Source of the DNA: Rhynchopus euleeides | Lineage: Eukaryota > Euglenozoa > Diplonemea > Diplonemida > Diplonemidae | Assembly: GCA_963210315.1 (NCBI GenBank) | Contig: OY723311.1 | Span: forward strand, 372,001-436,000 | Reading direction: 5' to 3' | DNA length: 64,000 nt | Shown: piece by piece, positions 1-12,463 of the stretch | Layout of the letters: every line of letters begins with the position of its first letter | How positions within the stretch are numbered: position 1 is the first letter of the stretch | Made by a program: the position numbers and the translations under genes | Notes under the pieces: model-generated | Told to the model about the DNA's origin: nothing | What the model saw: only the letters and a program-made list of their open reading frames with translations | Databases searched by the model: none

Positions 1-3000
1 GGCCCATAGCCGGCCCAGTACGGGCGAGATCGGCCCATAGCCGGCCCAGTACGGGCGAGATCGGCCCATGTCCGGCCCAGTACGGCCGAGATCGGCCCGT
101 AGCCGGCCCAGCACTGCCGAGATCGGCCCATAGCCGGTCCAGTACGGGCGAGATCGGCCCATAGCCGGCCCAGTACGGGCGAGATCGGCCCATGTCCGGC
201 CCAGTACGGGCGAGATCGGCCCATAGCCGGCCCAGCACTGCCGAGATCGGCCCATATCCGGCCCAGCACTGGCGAGATCGGCCCATAGCCGGCCCAGTAC
301 GGGCGAGATCGGCCCATGTCCGGCCCAGCACTGCCGAGATCGGCCCATGTCCGGCCCAGTACGGGCGAGATCGGCCCATAGCCGGCCCAGCACTGCCGAG
401 ATCGGCCCATGTCCGGCCCAGCACTGCCGAGATCGGCCCATGTCCGGCCCAGTACGTGCGAGATCGGCCCATAGCCGGCCCAGCACTGCCGAGATCGGCC
501 CATAGCCGGCCCAGTACGGGCGAGATCGGCCCATAGCCGGCCCAGCACTGCCGAGATCGGCCCATGTCCGGCCCAGTACGTGCGAGATCGGCCCATAGCC
601 GGCCCAGCACTGCCGAGATCGGCCCATAGCCGGCCCAGTACGGGCGAGATCGGCCCATAGCCGGCCCAGCACTGCCGAGATCGGCGCATGTCCGGCCCAG
701 TACGGGCGAGATCGGCCCATAGCCGGCCCAGTACGGGCGAGATCGGCCCATAGCCGGCCCAGCACTGCCGAGATCGGCCCATAGCCGGCCCAGTACGGGC
801 GAGATCGGCCCATAGCCGGCCCAGTACGGGCGAGATCGGCCCATGTCCGGCCCAGTACGGCCGAGATCGGCCCGTAGCCGGCCCAGCACTGCCGAGATCG
901 GCCCATAGCCGGCCCAGTACGGGCGAGATCGGCCCATGTCCGGCCCAGTACGGGCGAGATCGGCCCATAGCCGGCCCAGCACTGCCGAGATCGGCCCATG
1001 TCCGGCCCAGCACTGCCGTGATCGGCCCATAGCCGGCCCAGTACGGGCGAGATCGGCCCATGTCCGGCCCAGCACTGCCGAGATCGGCCCATGTCCGGCC
1101 CAGTACGTGCGAGATCGGCCCATAGCCGGCCCAGCACTGCCGAGATCGGCCCATGTCCGGCCCAGCACTGCCGAGATCGGCCCATAGCCGGCCCAGTTCG
1201 GGCGAGATCGGCCCATGTCCGGCCCAGCACTGACGAGATCGGCCCATGTCCGGCCCAGTACGGGCGAGATCGGCCCATAGCCGGCCCAGCACTGCCGAGA
1301 TCGGCCCATGTCCGGCCCAGCACTGCCGAGATCGGCCCATAGCCGGCCCAGTACGGGCGAGATCGGCCCATGTCCGGCCCAGCACTGCCGAGATCGGCCC
1401 ATGTCCGGCCCAGTACGTGCGAGATCGGCCCATAGCCGGCCCAGCACTGCCGAGATCGGCCCATGTCCGGCCCAGCACTGCCGAGATCGGCCCATAGCCG
1501 GCCCAGTACGGGCGAGATCGGCCCATGTCCGGCCCAGCACTGCCGAGATCGGCCCATAGCCGGCCCACTACGGGCGAGATCGGCCCATGTCCGGCCCAGC
1601 ACTGCCGAGATCGGACCATGTCCGGCCCAGTACGTGCGAGATCGGCCCATAGCCGGCCCAGCACTGCCGAGATCGGCCCATGTCCGGCCCAGCACTGCCG
1701 AGATCGGCCCATAGCCGGCCCAGTACGGGCGAGATCGGCCCATAGCCGGCCCAGCACTGCCGAGATCGGCCCATGTCCGGCCCAGTACGGGCGAGATCGG
1801 CCCATAGCCGGCCCAGTACGGGCGAGATCGGCCCATAGCCGGCCCAGTACGGGCGAGATCGGCCCATAGCCGGCCCAGCACTGCCGAGATCGGCCCATGT
1901 CCGGCCCAGTACGGGCGAGATCGGCCCATAGCCGGCCCAGCACTGCCGAGATCGGCCCATGTCCGGCCCAGTACGGGCGAGATCGGCCCATAGCCGGCCC
2001 AGCACTGCCGAGATCGGCCCATAGCCGGCCCAGTACGGGCGAGATCGGCCCATAGCCGGCCCAGTACGGGCGAGATCGGCCCATGTCCGGCCCAGTACGG
2101 CCGAGATCGGCCCGTAGCCGGCCCAGCACTGCCGAGATCGGCCCATAGCCGGCCCAGTACGGGCGAGATCGGCCCATGTCCGGCCCAGTACGGGCGAGAT
2201 CGGCCCATAGCCGGCCCAGCACTGCCGAGATCGGCCCATGTCCGGCCCAGCACTGCCGAGATCGGCCCATAGCCGGCCCAGTACGGGCGAGATCGGCCCA
2301 TGTCCGGCCCAGCACTGCCGAGATCGGCCCATGTCCGGCCCAGTACGGGCGAGATCGGCCCATAGCCGGCCCAGCACTGCCGAGATCGGCCCATGTCCGG
2401 CCCAGCACTGCCGAGATCGGCCCATAGCCGGCCCAGTACGGGCGAGATCGGCCCATAGCCGGCCCAGCACTGCCGAGATCGGCCCATGTCCGGCCCAGTA
2501 CGGGCGAGATCGGCCCATAGCCGGCCCAGTACGGGCGAGATCGGCCCATAGCCGGCCCAGCACTGCCGAGATCGGCCCATAGCCGGCCCAGTACGGGCGA
2601 GATCGGCCCATAGCCGGCCCAGTACGGGCGAGATCGGCCCATGTCCGGCCCAGTACGGCCGAGATCGGCCCGTAGCCGGCCCAGCACTGCCGAGATCGGC
2701 CCATAGCCGGCCCAGTACGGGCGAGATCGGCCCATAGCCGGCCCAGCACTGCCGAGATCGGCCCATGTCCGGCCCAGCACTGCCGTGATCGGCCCATAGC
2801 CGGCCCAGTACGGGCGAGATCGGCCCATGTCCGGCCCAGCACTGCCGAGATCGGCCCATGTCCGGCCCAGTACGTGCGAGATCGGCCCATAGCCGGCCCA
2901 GCACTGCCGAGATCGGCCCATGTCCGGCCCAGCACTGCCGAGATCGGCCCATAGCCGGCCCAGTTCGGGCGAGATCGGCCCATGTCCGGCCCAGCACTGC

Positions 3001-5939
3001 CGAGATCGGCCCATGTCCGGCCCACCACTGCCGAGATCGGCCCATGTCCGGCCCAGTACGTGCGAGATCGGCCCATAGCCGGCCCAGCACTGCCGAGATC
3101 GGCCCATGTCCGGCCCAGCACTGCCGAGATCGGCCCATAGCCGGCCCAGTACGGGCGAGATCGGCCCATGTCCGGCCCAGCACTGCCGAGATCGGACCAT
3201 GTCCGGCCCAGTACGTGCGAGATCGGCCCATAGCCGGCCCAGCACTGCCGAGATCGGCCCATGTCCGGCCCAGCACTGCCGAGATCGGCCCATAGCCGGC
3301 CCAGTACGGGCGAGATCGGCCCATAGCCGGCCCAGCACTGCCGAGATCGGCCCATGTCCGGCCCAGTACGGGCGAGATCGGCCCATAGCCGGCCCAGTAC
3401 GGGCGAGATCGGCCCATAGCCGGCCCAGTACGGGCGAGATCGGCCCATAGCCGGCCCAGCACTGCCGAGATCGGCCCATGTCCGGCCCAGTACGGGCGAG
3501 ATCGGCCCATAGCCGGCCCAGCACTGCCGAGATCGGCCCATGTCCGGCCCAGTACGGGCGAGATCGGCCCATAGCCGGCCCAGCACTGCCGAGATCGGCC
3601 CATAGCCGGCCCAGTACGGGCGAGATCGGCCCATAGCCGGCCCAGTACGGGCGAGATCGGCCCATGTCCGGCCCAGTACGGCCGAGATCGGCCCGTAGCC
3701 GGCCCAGCGCTGCCGAGATCGGCCCATAGCCGGCCCAGTACGGGCGAGATCGGCCCATAGCCGGCCCAGTACGGGCGAGATCGGCCCATGTCCGGCCCAG
3801 TACGGGCGAGATCGGCCCATAGCCGGCCCAGCACTGCCGAGATCGGCCCATGTCCGGCCCAGCACTGCCGAGATCGGCCCATAGCCGGCCCAGTACGGGC
3901 GAGATCGGCCCATGTCCGGCCCAGCACTGCCGAGATCGGCCCATGTCCGGCCCAGTACGGGCGAGATCGGCCCATAGCCGGCCCAGCACTGCCGAGATCG
4001 GCCCATAGCCGGCCCAGTACGGGCGAGATCGGCCCATGTCCGGCCCAGCACTGCCGAGATCGGCCCATGTCCGGCCCAGTACGTGCGAGATCGGCCCATA
4101 GCCGGCCCAGCACTGCCGAGATCGGCCCATGTCCGGCCCAGCACTGCCGAGATCGGCCCATAGCCGGCCCAGTACGGGCGAGATCGGCCCATGTCCGGCC
4201 CAGCACTGCCGAGATCGGCCCATGTCCGGCCCAGTACGGGCGAGATCGGCCCATAGCCGGCCCAGCACTGCCGAGATCGGCCCATGTCCGGCCCAGCACT
4301 GCCGAGATCGGCCCATAGCCGGCCCAGTACGGGCGAGATCGGCCCATGTCCGGCCCAGCACTGCCGAGATCGGACCATGTCCGGCCCAGTACGTGCGAGA
4401 TCGGCCCATAGCCGGCCCAGCACTGCCGAGATCGGCCCATGTCCGGCCCAGCACTGCCGAGATCGGCCCATAGCCGGCCCAGTACGGGCGAGATCGGCCC
4501 ATAGCCGGCCCAGCACTGCCGAGATCGGCCCATGTCCGGCCCAGTACGTGCGAGATCGGCCCATAGCCGGCCCAGCACTGCCGAGATCGGCCCATAGCCG
4601 GCCCAGTACGGGCGAGATCGGCCCATAGCCGGCCCAGCACTGCCGAGATCGGCCCATGTCCGGCCCAGTACGGGCGAGATCGGCCCATAGCCGGCCCAGC
4701 ACTGCCGAGATCGGCCCATGTCCGGCCCAGTACGGGCGAGATCGGCCCATAGCCGGCCCAGCACTGCCGAGATCGGCCCATAGCCGGCCCAGTACGGGCG
4801 AGATCGGCCCATGTCCGGCCCAGCACTGCCGAGATCGGCCCATGTCCGGCCCAGTACGGGCGAGATCGGCCCATAGCCGGCCCAGCACTGCCGAGATCGG
4901 CCCATGTCCGGCCCAGCACTGCCGAGATCGGCCCATGTCCGGCCCAGTACGTGCGAGATCGGCCCATAGCCGGCCCAGCACTGCCGAGATCGGCCCATGT
5001 CCGGCCCAGCACTGCCGAGATCGGCCCATAGCCGGCCCAGTACGGGCGAGATCGGCCCATGTCCGGCCCAGCACTGCCGAGATCGGACCATGTCCGGCCC
5101 AGTACGTGCGAGATCGGCCCATAGGCGGCCCAGCACTGCCGAGATCGGCCCATGTCCGGCCCAGCACTGCCGAGATCGGCCCATAGCCGGCCCAGTACGG
5201 GCGAGATCGGCCCATAGCCGGCCCAGCACTGCCGAGATCGGCCCATGTCCGGCCCAGTACGTGCGAGATCGGCCCATAGCCGGCCCAGCACTGCCGAGAT
5301 CGGCCCATAGCCGGCCCAGCACTGCCGAGATCGGCCCATAGCCGGCCCAGTACGGGCGAGATCGGCCCATAGCCGGCCCAGCACTGCCGAGATCGGCCCA
5401 TGTCCGGCCCAGTACGGGCGAGATCGGCCCATAGCCGGCCCAGTACGGGCGAGATCGGCCCATAGCCGGCCCAGCACTGCCGAGATCGGCCCATGTCCGG
5501 CCCAGTACGGGCGAGATCGGCCCATAGCCGGCCCAGCACTGCCGAGATCGGCCCATAGCCGGCCCAGTACGGGCGAGATCGGCCCATAGCCGGCCCAGTA
5601 CGGGCGAGATCGGCCCATGTCCGGCCCAGTACGGGCGAGATCGGCCCATGTCCGGCCCAGTACGGCCGAGATCGGCCCGTAGCCGGCCCAGCACTGCCGA
5701 GATCGGCCCATAGCCGGCCCAGTACGGGCGAGATCGGCCCATAGCCGGCCCAGTACGGGCGAGATCGGCCCATGTCCGGCCCAGTACGGGCGAGATCGGC
5801 CCATAGCCGGCCCAGCACTGCCGAGATCGGCCCATAGCCGGCCCAGTACGTGCGAGATCGGCCCATAGCCGGCCCAGTACTGCCGAGATCGGCCCATGTC
5901 CGGCCCAGTACGGGCGAGATCGGCCCATAGCCGGCCTAG
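1..5939. repeat. 31-bp minisatellite array A (about 191 units)
   Basis: Uninterrupted head-to-tail array that runs off the left edge. The unit is 31 bp and consists of GGCCCATAGCC, GGCCCAGTACG and GGCGAGATC (11+11+9 bp), so it contains two internal GGCCCA sub-repeats. Units vary at a few positions: TAGCC or TGTCC in the first block, GTACGGGCG, GCACTGCCG or GTACGTGCG in the second half. A rare variant (TACGGCC followed by CCCGTAGCC) recurs at 81, 856, 2096, 2654, 3677 and 5661; all intervals are exact multiples of 31, so the register never slips. The minus strand has no stop in any frame, which makes a spurious 1432-codon open frame. No gene is called here. Confidence 0.97.
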
Positions 5940-6150
5940 TCGTCGGATGCTGAACGAAGACAGCCAGCAGGCGCTGCTCTTCGATGACTACTCCACAGAG
6001 ACGAAGATCACGACACTCGTGGTCACAGACGTGCAGGCCTCGACCCTCTGCTTGGAGAAGTCTTTCGAGGGAATGCGGAAGGCGCTAAAAATCCACAACC
6101 ATGTGATCCGGAAGTGCATTGCGGGCATGGCGGGTATGAGGCAGGACATC
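5940..6150 (+). pseudogene. Class III nucleotidyl cyclase domain fragment
   Basis: About 70 codons of clearly non-satellite sequence lie between arrays A and B. The translation contains TTLVVTDVQASTL followed by MRKALKIHNHVIRKCI. That matches the start of a class III adenylyl/guanylyl cyclase catalytic domain: a beta strand carrying the first metal-binding Asp, then a helix with the conserved H..VIR pattern. The second metal Asp, the substrate Lys and the transition-state Asn/Arg region are absent; after DI the sequence becomes array B. The fragment is preceded by AG (5938-5939) and followed by GT (6151-6152), so it could be an exon whose flanking introns have filled with satellite DNA. I found no further cyclase exon in 6747-7440. 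An isolated or captured exon fragment is equally likely. Confidence 0.5.
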
Positions 6151-6746
6151 GTCAGTGTCTGGACAGCACTCCTGGGCTCGGCCCAGGGACTGGACATCAC
6201 TCCCTGGCTCGGCCCAGTGTCTGGACAGCACTCCTGGGCTCGGCCCAGTGTCTGGACACCACTCCCTGGCTCGGCCCAGGGTCTGGACATCACTCCTGGG
6301 CTCGGCCCAGTGTCTGGACACCACTCCCTGGCTCGGCCCAGGGTCTGGACATCACTCCTGGGCTCGGCCCAGGGTCTGGACATCACTCCTGGGCTCGGCC
6401 CAGTGTCTGGACATCACTCCTGGGCTCGGCCCAGTGTCTGGACACCACTCCCTGGCTCGGCCCAGGGACTGGACAGCACTCCTGAGCTCGGCCCAGTGCC
6501 TGGACAGCACTCCTGGGCTCGGCCCAGGGTCTGGACACCACTCCCTGGCTCGGCCCAGGGTCTGGACATCACTCCTGGGCTCGGCCCAGTGTCTGGACAT
6601 CACTCCTGGGCTCGGCCCAGTGTCTGGACACCACTCCCTGGCTCGGCCCAGGGTCTGGACATCACTCCTGGGCTCGGCCCAGTGTCTGGACACGACTCGT
6701 CGGCTCGGCCCACTGGGTCGAGCCCAGGAGTGATGTCCAGACACTG
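6151..6746. repeat. 31-bp minisatellite array B (about 19 units)
   Basis: Tandem 31-bp units built around GCTCGGCCCA, TCTGGACA and CACTCC(C/T)GG, with variants CAGTGTCTGG, CAGGGTCTGG and CAGGGACTGG. The unit aligns without gaps to those of arrays A and C. The last units degenerate after 6690. The array ends with one unit in inverted orientation (about 6719-6746), and another inverted scrap (GGGTGATGTCCAG) lies near 6801-6813. Open frames through the array (up to 192 codons) only reflect the stop-free unit. Confidence 0.95.
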
Positions 6747-7440
6747 TCTGGACGGGAAGCTCCCCGCAGTGAGTGGTCGGGGGCCGTGGCCACGACCTCG
6801 GGGTGATGTCCAGCCGAGCAGAACGTGGCGCCCGGAGTACCGAGTGTTTGCTCCACTCAGAGGGGGTTCGATGCAGGACCCCTTCCCAGTCATGATCTCC
6901 TCAGTGCCTCCATCGATCCCCTCCGTCAGGGATCTTGCTGTGTGTAACATTAGCACAAGAACTAAACCCGCATCGCGTACCCATCCTTCGAAACCGTGCG
7001 ATGTGCAATGTTGTGTTCATGTAGCTAGCTCGGAGAGTGTCTTAGCGAGCCCGCAAGGCTAGCTATATTTGCACCGTCCAACCAAATCTTGCTCAGCTTC
7101 GACTTGGCGCCGAGAGAGTTACGAGCGCTGCCCATAGAATCAGGTGTGCCGGGCGTGTGTGTCTTTATCAACACACGCAGACTCCTGCATACAGTAGACG
7201 GCCTACAGGCGAGGAGGAGTGTGACCTACTGTTGGGGGTGGTGAACTGGTCTGCGACGTCATCCTGCTGGTGTGCGACGTCTCCACCTCCTGCGGCACAG
7301 GGGGCCTTGTGATCTGGAGCGCTGGGGCAGCGCGGTGCAATGTCGGAGTGCGGACGGGCCAAGTCCCCCTGCTCCTGTGCATGCAGCGCAGATTTCTTGT
7401 TGCTGCGGTCCAGACAGCGGGCCGAGACCGGATGTGATGT
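6747..7440. other. Spacer between arrays B and C, no gene seen
   Basis: Unique sequence with small inverted scraps of array B at its left edge. I see no open frame with recognisable content on either strand, no tRNA-like sequence and no clear motif. Confidence 0.6.
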
Positions 7441-10400
7441 CGGCCCACCCTCTGGACAGGACTGCGTGGCTCGGCCCATTCTCGGGACAGCACTGCCTAG
7501 CTCGGCCCACCCTCGGGACAGCACTGTCTGGCTCGGCCCACCCTTGGGACAGCACTGCCTGGCTCGGCCCATTCTCGGGACAGCACTGTCTGGCTCGGCC
7601 CGTTCTCGGGACAGCACTGTCTGGCTCGGCCCGTTCTCGGGACAGCACTGTCTGGCTCGGCCCATTCTCGGGACAGCACTGTCTGGCTCGGCCCGTTCTC
7701 GGGACAGCACTGCCTGGCTCGGCCCATTCTCGGGACAGCACTGTCTGGCTCGGCCTATTCTCGGGACAGCACTGTCTGGCTCGGCCCACCCTTGGGACAG
7801 CACTGCCTGGCTCGGCCCATTCTCGGGACAGCACTGTCTGGCTCGGCCCATTCTCGGGACAGCACTGTCTGGCTCGGCCCGTTCTCGGGACAGCACTGTC
7901 TGGCTCGGCCCGTTCTCGGGACAGCACTGTCTGGCTCGGCCCATTCTCGGGACAGCACTGTCTGGCTCGGCCCGTTCTCGGGACAGCACTGCCTGGCTCG
8001 GCCCATTCTCGGGACAGCACTGTCTGGCTCGGCCCATTCTCGGGACAGCACTGTCTGGCTCGGCCCACCCTTGGGACAGCACTGCCTGGCTCGGCCCATT
8101 CTCGGGACAGCACTGTCTGGCTCGGCCCGTTCTCGGGACAGCACTGTCTGGCTCGGCCCATTCTCGGGACAGCACTGTCTGGCTCGGCCCGTTCTCGGGA
8201 CAGCACTGCCTGGCTCGGCCCATTCTCGGGACAGCACTGTCTGGCTCGGCCCATTCTCGGGACAGCACTGTCTGGCTCGGCCCACCCTTGGGACAGCACT
8301 GCCTGGCTCGGCCCATTCTCGGGACAGCACTGTCTGGCTCGGCCCGTTCTCGGGACAGCACTGTCTGGCTCGGCCCATTCTCGGGACAGCACTGTCTGGC
8401 TCGGCCCGTTCTCGGGACAGCACTGTCTGGCTCGGCCCATTCTCGGGACAGCACTGTCTGGCTCGGCCCACCCTTGGGACAGCACTGCCTGGCTCGGCCC
8501 ATTCTCGGGACAGCACTGTCTGGCTCGGCCCGTTCTCGGGACAGCACTGTCTGGCTCGGCCCGTTCTCGGGACAGCACTGTCTGGCTCGGCCCATTCTCG
8601 GGACAGCACTGTCTGGCTCGGCCCGTTCTCGGGACAGCACTGTCTGGCTCGGCCCGTTCTCGGGACAGCACTGTCTGGCTCGGCCCGTTCTCGGGACAGC
8701 ACTGTCTGGCTCGGCCCATTCTCGGGACAGCACTGTCTGGCTCGGCCGGTTCTCGGGACAGCACTGTCTGGCTCGGCCCATTCTCGGGACAGCACTGTCT
8801 GGCTCGGCCCACCCTTGGGACAGCACTGCCTGGCTCGGCCCATTGTCGGGACAGCACTGTCTGGCTCGGCCCGTTCTCGGGACAGCACTGTCTGGCTCGG
8901 CCCGTTCTCGGGACAGCACTGTCTGGCTCGGCCCATTCTCGGGACAGCACTGTCTGGCTCGGCCCGTTCTCGGGACAGCACTGTCTGGCTCGGCCCATTC
9001 TCGGGACAGCACTGTCTGGCTCGGCCCACCCTTGGGACAGCACTGCCTGGCTCGGCCCATTCTCGGGACAGCACTGTCTGGCTCGGCCCGTTCTCGGGAC
9101 AGCACTGTCTGCCTCGGCCCGTTCTCGGGACAGCACTGCCTGGCTCGGCCCGTTCTCGGGACAGCACTGTCTGGCTCGGCCCGTTCTCGGGACAGCACTG
9201 TCTGGCTCGGCCCATTCTCGGGACAGCACTGTCTGGCTCGGCCCGTTCTCGGGACAGCACTGCCTGGCTCGGCCCATTCTCGGGACAGCACTGTCTGGCT
9301 CGGCCCATTCTCGGGACAGCACTGTCTGGCTCGGCCCACCCTTGGGACAGCACTGCCTGGCTCGGCCCATTCTCGGGACAGCACTGTCTGGCTCGGCCCG
9401 TTCTCGGGACAGCACTGTCTGGCTCGGCCCGTTCTCGGGACAGCACTGTCTGGCTCGGCCCATTCTCGGGACAGCACTGTCTGGCTCGGCCCGTTCTCGG
9501 GACAGCACTGTCTGGCTCGGCCCGTTCTCGGGACAGCACTGTCTGGCTCGGCCCACCCTTGGGACAGCACTGTCTGGCTCGGCCCATTCTCGGGACAGCA
9601 CTGTCTGGCTCGGCCCATTCTCGGGACAGCACTGTCTGGCTCGGCCCGTTCTCGGGACAGCACTGCCTGGCTCGGCCCATTCTCGGGACAGCACTGTCTG
9701 GCTCGGCCCATTCTCGGGACAGCACTGTCTGGCTCGGCCCACCCTTGGGACAGCACTGCCTGGCTCGGCCCATTCTCGGGACAGCACTGTCTGGCTCGGC
9801 CCGTTCTCGGGACAGCACTGTCTGGCTCGGCCCGTTCTCGGGACAGCACTGTCTGGCTCGGCCCACCCTTGGGACAGCACTGTCTGGCTCGGCCCATTCT
9901 CGGGACAGCACTGTCTGGCTCGGCCCATTCTCGGGACAGCACTGTCTGGCTCGGCCCGTTCTCGGGACAGCACTGCCTGGCTCGGCCCATTCTCGGGACA
10001 GCACTGTCTGGCTCGGCCCATTCTCGGGACAGCACTGTCTGGCTCGGCCCACCCTTGGGACAGCACTGCCTGGCTCGGCCCATTCTCGGGACAGCACTGT
10101 CTGGCTCGGCCCGTTCTCGGGACAGCACTGTCTGGCTCGGCCCATTCTCGGGACAGCACTGTCTGGCTCGGCCCGTTCTCGGGACAGCACTGCCTGGCTC
10201 GGCCCATTCTCGGGACAGCACTGTCTGGCTCGGCCCATTCTCGGGACAGCACTGTCTGGCTCGGCCCACCCTTGGGACAGCACTGCCTGGCTCGGCCCAT
10301 TCTCGGGACAGCACTGTCTGGCTCGGCCCGTTCTCGGGACAGCACTGTCTGGCTCGGCCCACCCTTGGGACAGCACTGTCTGGCTCGGCCCATTCTCGGG

Positions 10401-11255
10401 ACAGCACTGTCTGGCTCGGCCCATTCTCGGGACAGCACTGTCTGGCTCGGCCCGTTCTCGGGACAGCACTGCCTGGCTCGGCCCATTCTCGGGACAGCAC
10501 TGTCTGGCTCGGCCCATTCTCGGGACAGCACTGTCTGGCTCGGCCCACCCTTGGGACAGCACTGCCTGGCTCGGCCCATTCTCGGGACAGCACTGTCTGG
10601 CTCGGCCCGTTCTCGGGACAGCACTGTCTGGCTCGGCCCATTCTCGGGACAGCACTGTCTGGCTCGGCCCGTTCTCGGGACAGCACTGTCTGGCTCGGCC
10701 CATTCTCGGGACAGCACTGTCTGGCTCGGCCCACCCTTGGGACAGCACTGCCTGGCTCGGCCCATTCTCGGGACAGCACTGTCTGGCTCGGCCCGTTCTC
10801 GGGACAGGACTGTCTGGCTCGGCCCATTCTCGGGACAGCACTGTCTGGCTCGGCCCGTTCTCGGGACAGCACTGCCTGGCTCGGCCCATTCTCGGGACAG
10901 CACTGTCTGGCTCGGCCCATTCTCGGGACAGCACTGTCTGGCTCGGCCCACCCTTGGGACAGCACTGCCTGGCTCGGCCCATTCTCGGGACAGCACTGTC
11001 TGGCTCGGCCCGTTCTCGGGACAGCACTGTCTGGCTCGGCCCATTCTCGGGACAGCACTGTCTGGCTCGGCCCGTTCTCGGGACAGCACTGCCTGGCTCG
11101 GCCCATTCTCGGGACAGCACTGTCTGGCTCGGCCCATTCTCGGGACAGCACTGTCTGGCTCGGCCCACCCTTGGGACAGCACTGCCTGGCTCGGCCCATT
11201 CTCGGGACAGCACTGTCTGGCTCGGCCCACCCTTGGGACAGCACTGCCTGGCTCC
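7441..11255. repeat. 31-bp minisatellite array C (about 123 units)
   Basis: Tandem 31-bp units: CTGGCTCGGCCC, then one of three variants (ATTCTCGGG, GTTCTCGGG or ACCCTTGGG), then ACAGCACTGT or ACAGCACTGC. The ACCCTTGGG variant recurs at 7539, 7787, 8066 and 8283 and onward, always at multiples of 31 bp. The first unit (about 7441-7472) reads TCTGGACAG like array B but is otherwise C-like, an apparent intermediate. All six frames are stop-free over most of the array, giving artefactual open frames of more than 1200 codons on both strands. I do not regard them as genes. Confidence 0.97.
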
Positions 11256-12188
11256 GCTTCGTGCCAGCACGAGCACTAGCCGTTGCTCCTGCATTGCCCA
11301 GGCGGCCAGCTCCCATCTTGGCTTGGCCCAGGATGACAGGTTGATCTCAATGTTTACCCGTGACACGGGCCCCGCCGTGCCTTCTCGTCCTGTGAGGGCT
11401 GAACAATGCACAGGGACCGCTCGACATTATTTTTTGGGTCCAAATGCGTGCTCCCAGCTAGGGGCCACCCAACTCCCCGCCCTTTTTTTTGCCTCCGATT
11501 TGGCCCATTTTGCCCTGCACCAGCCTGCACTTTTTTGCACCGGCTAGCGAAGACCCCCTGTGACAAGCTTCTTGTTGTGTGTGAAAAACAGGGCCGGACC
11601 GGGAAGATCTGCATTTACGGGGCCCTGAGGTCGGGGAGTGAAAACAAATGCCTAGGCCCGGCAAGCCGGGCCGTCGGACTTCACATATTACGTTCCCTGG
11701 GCGGGCGCTCAACACTGGATGGGGGAACTGGGGCAGTGGTCGCGCTAAATATTGAAAAAATCTCCCAAAATTTGGAAATCGGGAGCGAAAAAACGTACCT
11801 GAAAAAGGGGCTCGTTTTTGGGCGGGGAAACCGCGTTTCGTTGCATTTCCGAGCCTCGCCCGGATCGTAGTGGGGTCATTTTGAAAAAATGGGCTTGTTT
11901 GAAGACACTCAAATTTTCCGTCCTGGTTGTCTCTACAGCATGTGATCAGTAACAACCCGGGCTAGGGGTCAGGCACCTGCTCGGAAAGCAGGGACGGGAG
12001 TTCCCCACTCAGCTCAACTGCCAACAACGCCACCAAGTAGGCAAACATGTGCCAGCTTGAGTGCCACCCCTGATACGGCGAGGGTGTAGCCTGTTCAAGA
12101 CACTGATGCCAGCACTGGACGTGGGGACCCCACGAATCATGTTGTATGTGAAACCTCGTGCACACGCTGTAGTGCTGCACACGCTATA
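11256..12188. other. Intergenic, scattered repeat fragments
   Basis: No credible gene. Contains TAGCGAAGACCCCCTG at 11547-11562, identical to the right end of the 111-bp units at 13700-13921. Also contains a CGGATCGTAGTGGGGTCATT copy at 11861-11880, a motif that recurs near 46.2, 48.1, 50.8 and 51.0 kb. Confidence 0.6.
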
Positions 12189-12252
12189 CAGGGGGGTCTG
12201 GGGGGCGGAGCCCCCCAGCCGCCGGAGGCCACGGTAGTGAGTATCTGTTCCT
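12189..12252 (+). repeat. GC-rich hairpin repeat, copy 1
   Basis: About 65-bp dispersed element. Its order is CAGGGGGGTCTG, the palindrome GGGGGGCGGAGCCCCCC, then AGCCGCCGGAGGCCACGG and TAGTGA..ATCTGTT. The palindrome would form a strong stem. Seven related copies occur in the window. Confidence 0.85.
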
Positions 12253-12409
12253 TGCGCCGTAGTGGGAGCGCGTGGGAGTTGCGGGCGTACAGATTCTGTG
12301 TGAGTTGGATGCGTCCTCCTGAGGCTACTGAGAGTGGCCTGGGTCCCATTCGCTGATGTGAACCCAAAGGACTTGGCTACAAGACAGGCACGCGCTGCAG
12401 CCGAGTGAT

Positions 12410-12463
12410 ACAGGGGGCGGAGCCCCCCAGCCGCCGGAGGCCACGGTAGTGAACATCTGTTCC
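12410..12463 (+). repeat. GC-rich hairpin repeat, copy 2
   Basis: Same family and orientation as the copy at 12189. The left flank is shortened (the GGTCTGG block is missing), while the hairpin, CCGCCGGAGGCCACGG and GAACATCTGTT are intact. Confidence 0.85.

Noticed and set aside
1..11255. CRISPR-like array
   Set aside because: Units abut without unique spacers, no cas genes are present, and the surrounding genes are eukaryotic.
7168..11547. Open frames of 1200-1380 codons on both strands across array C, and a 1432-codon minus frame across array A
   Set aside because: They arise because a 31-bp unit without stop codons reads through all three frames in turn (31 codons per 93 bp). Freedom from stops in one such GC-rich unit is quite likely by chance and is then copied by tandem duplication. 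No start context or conserved domain is present.
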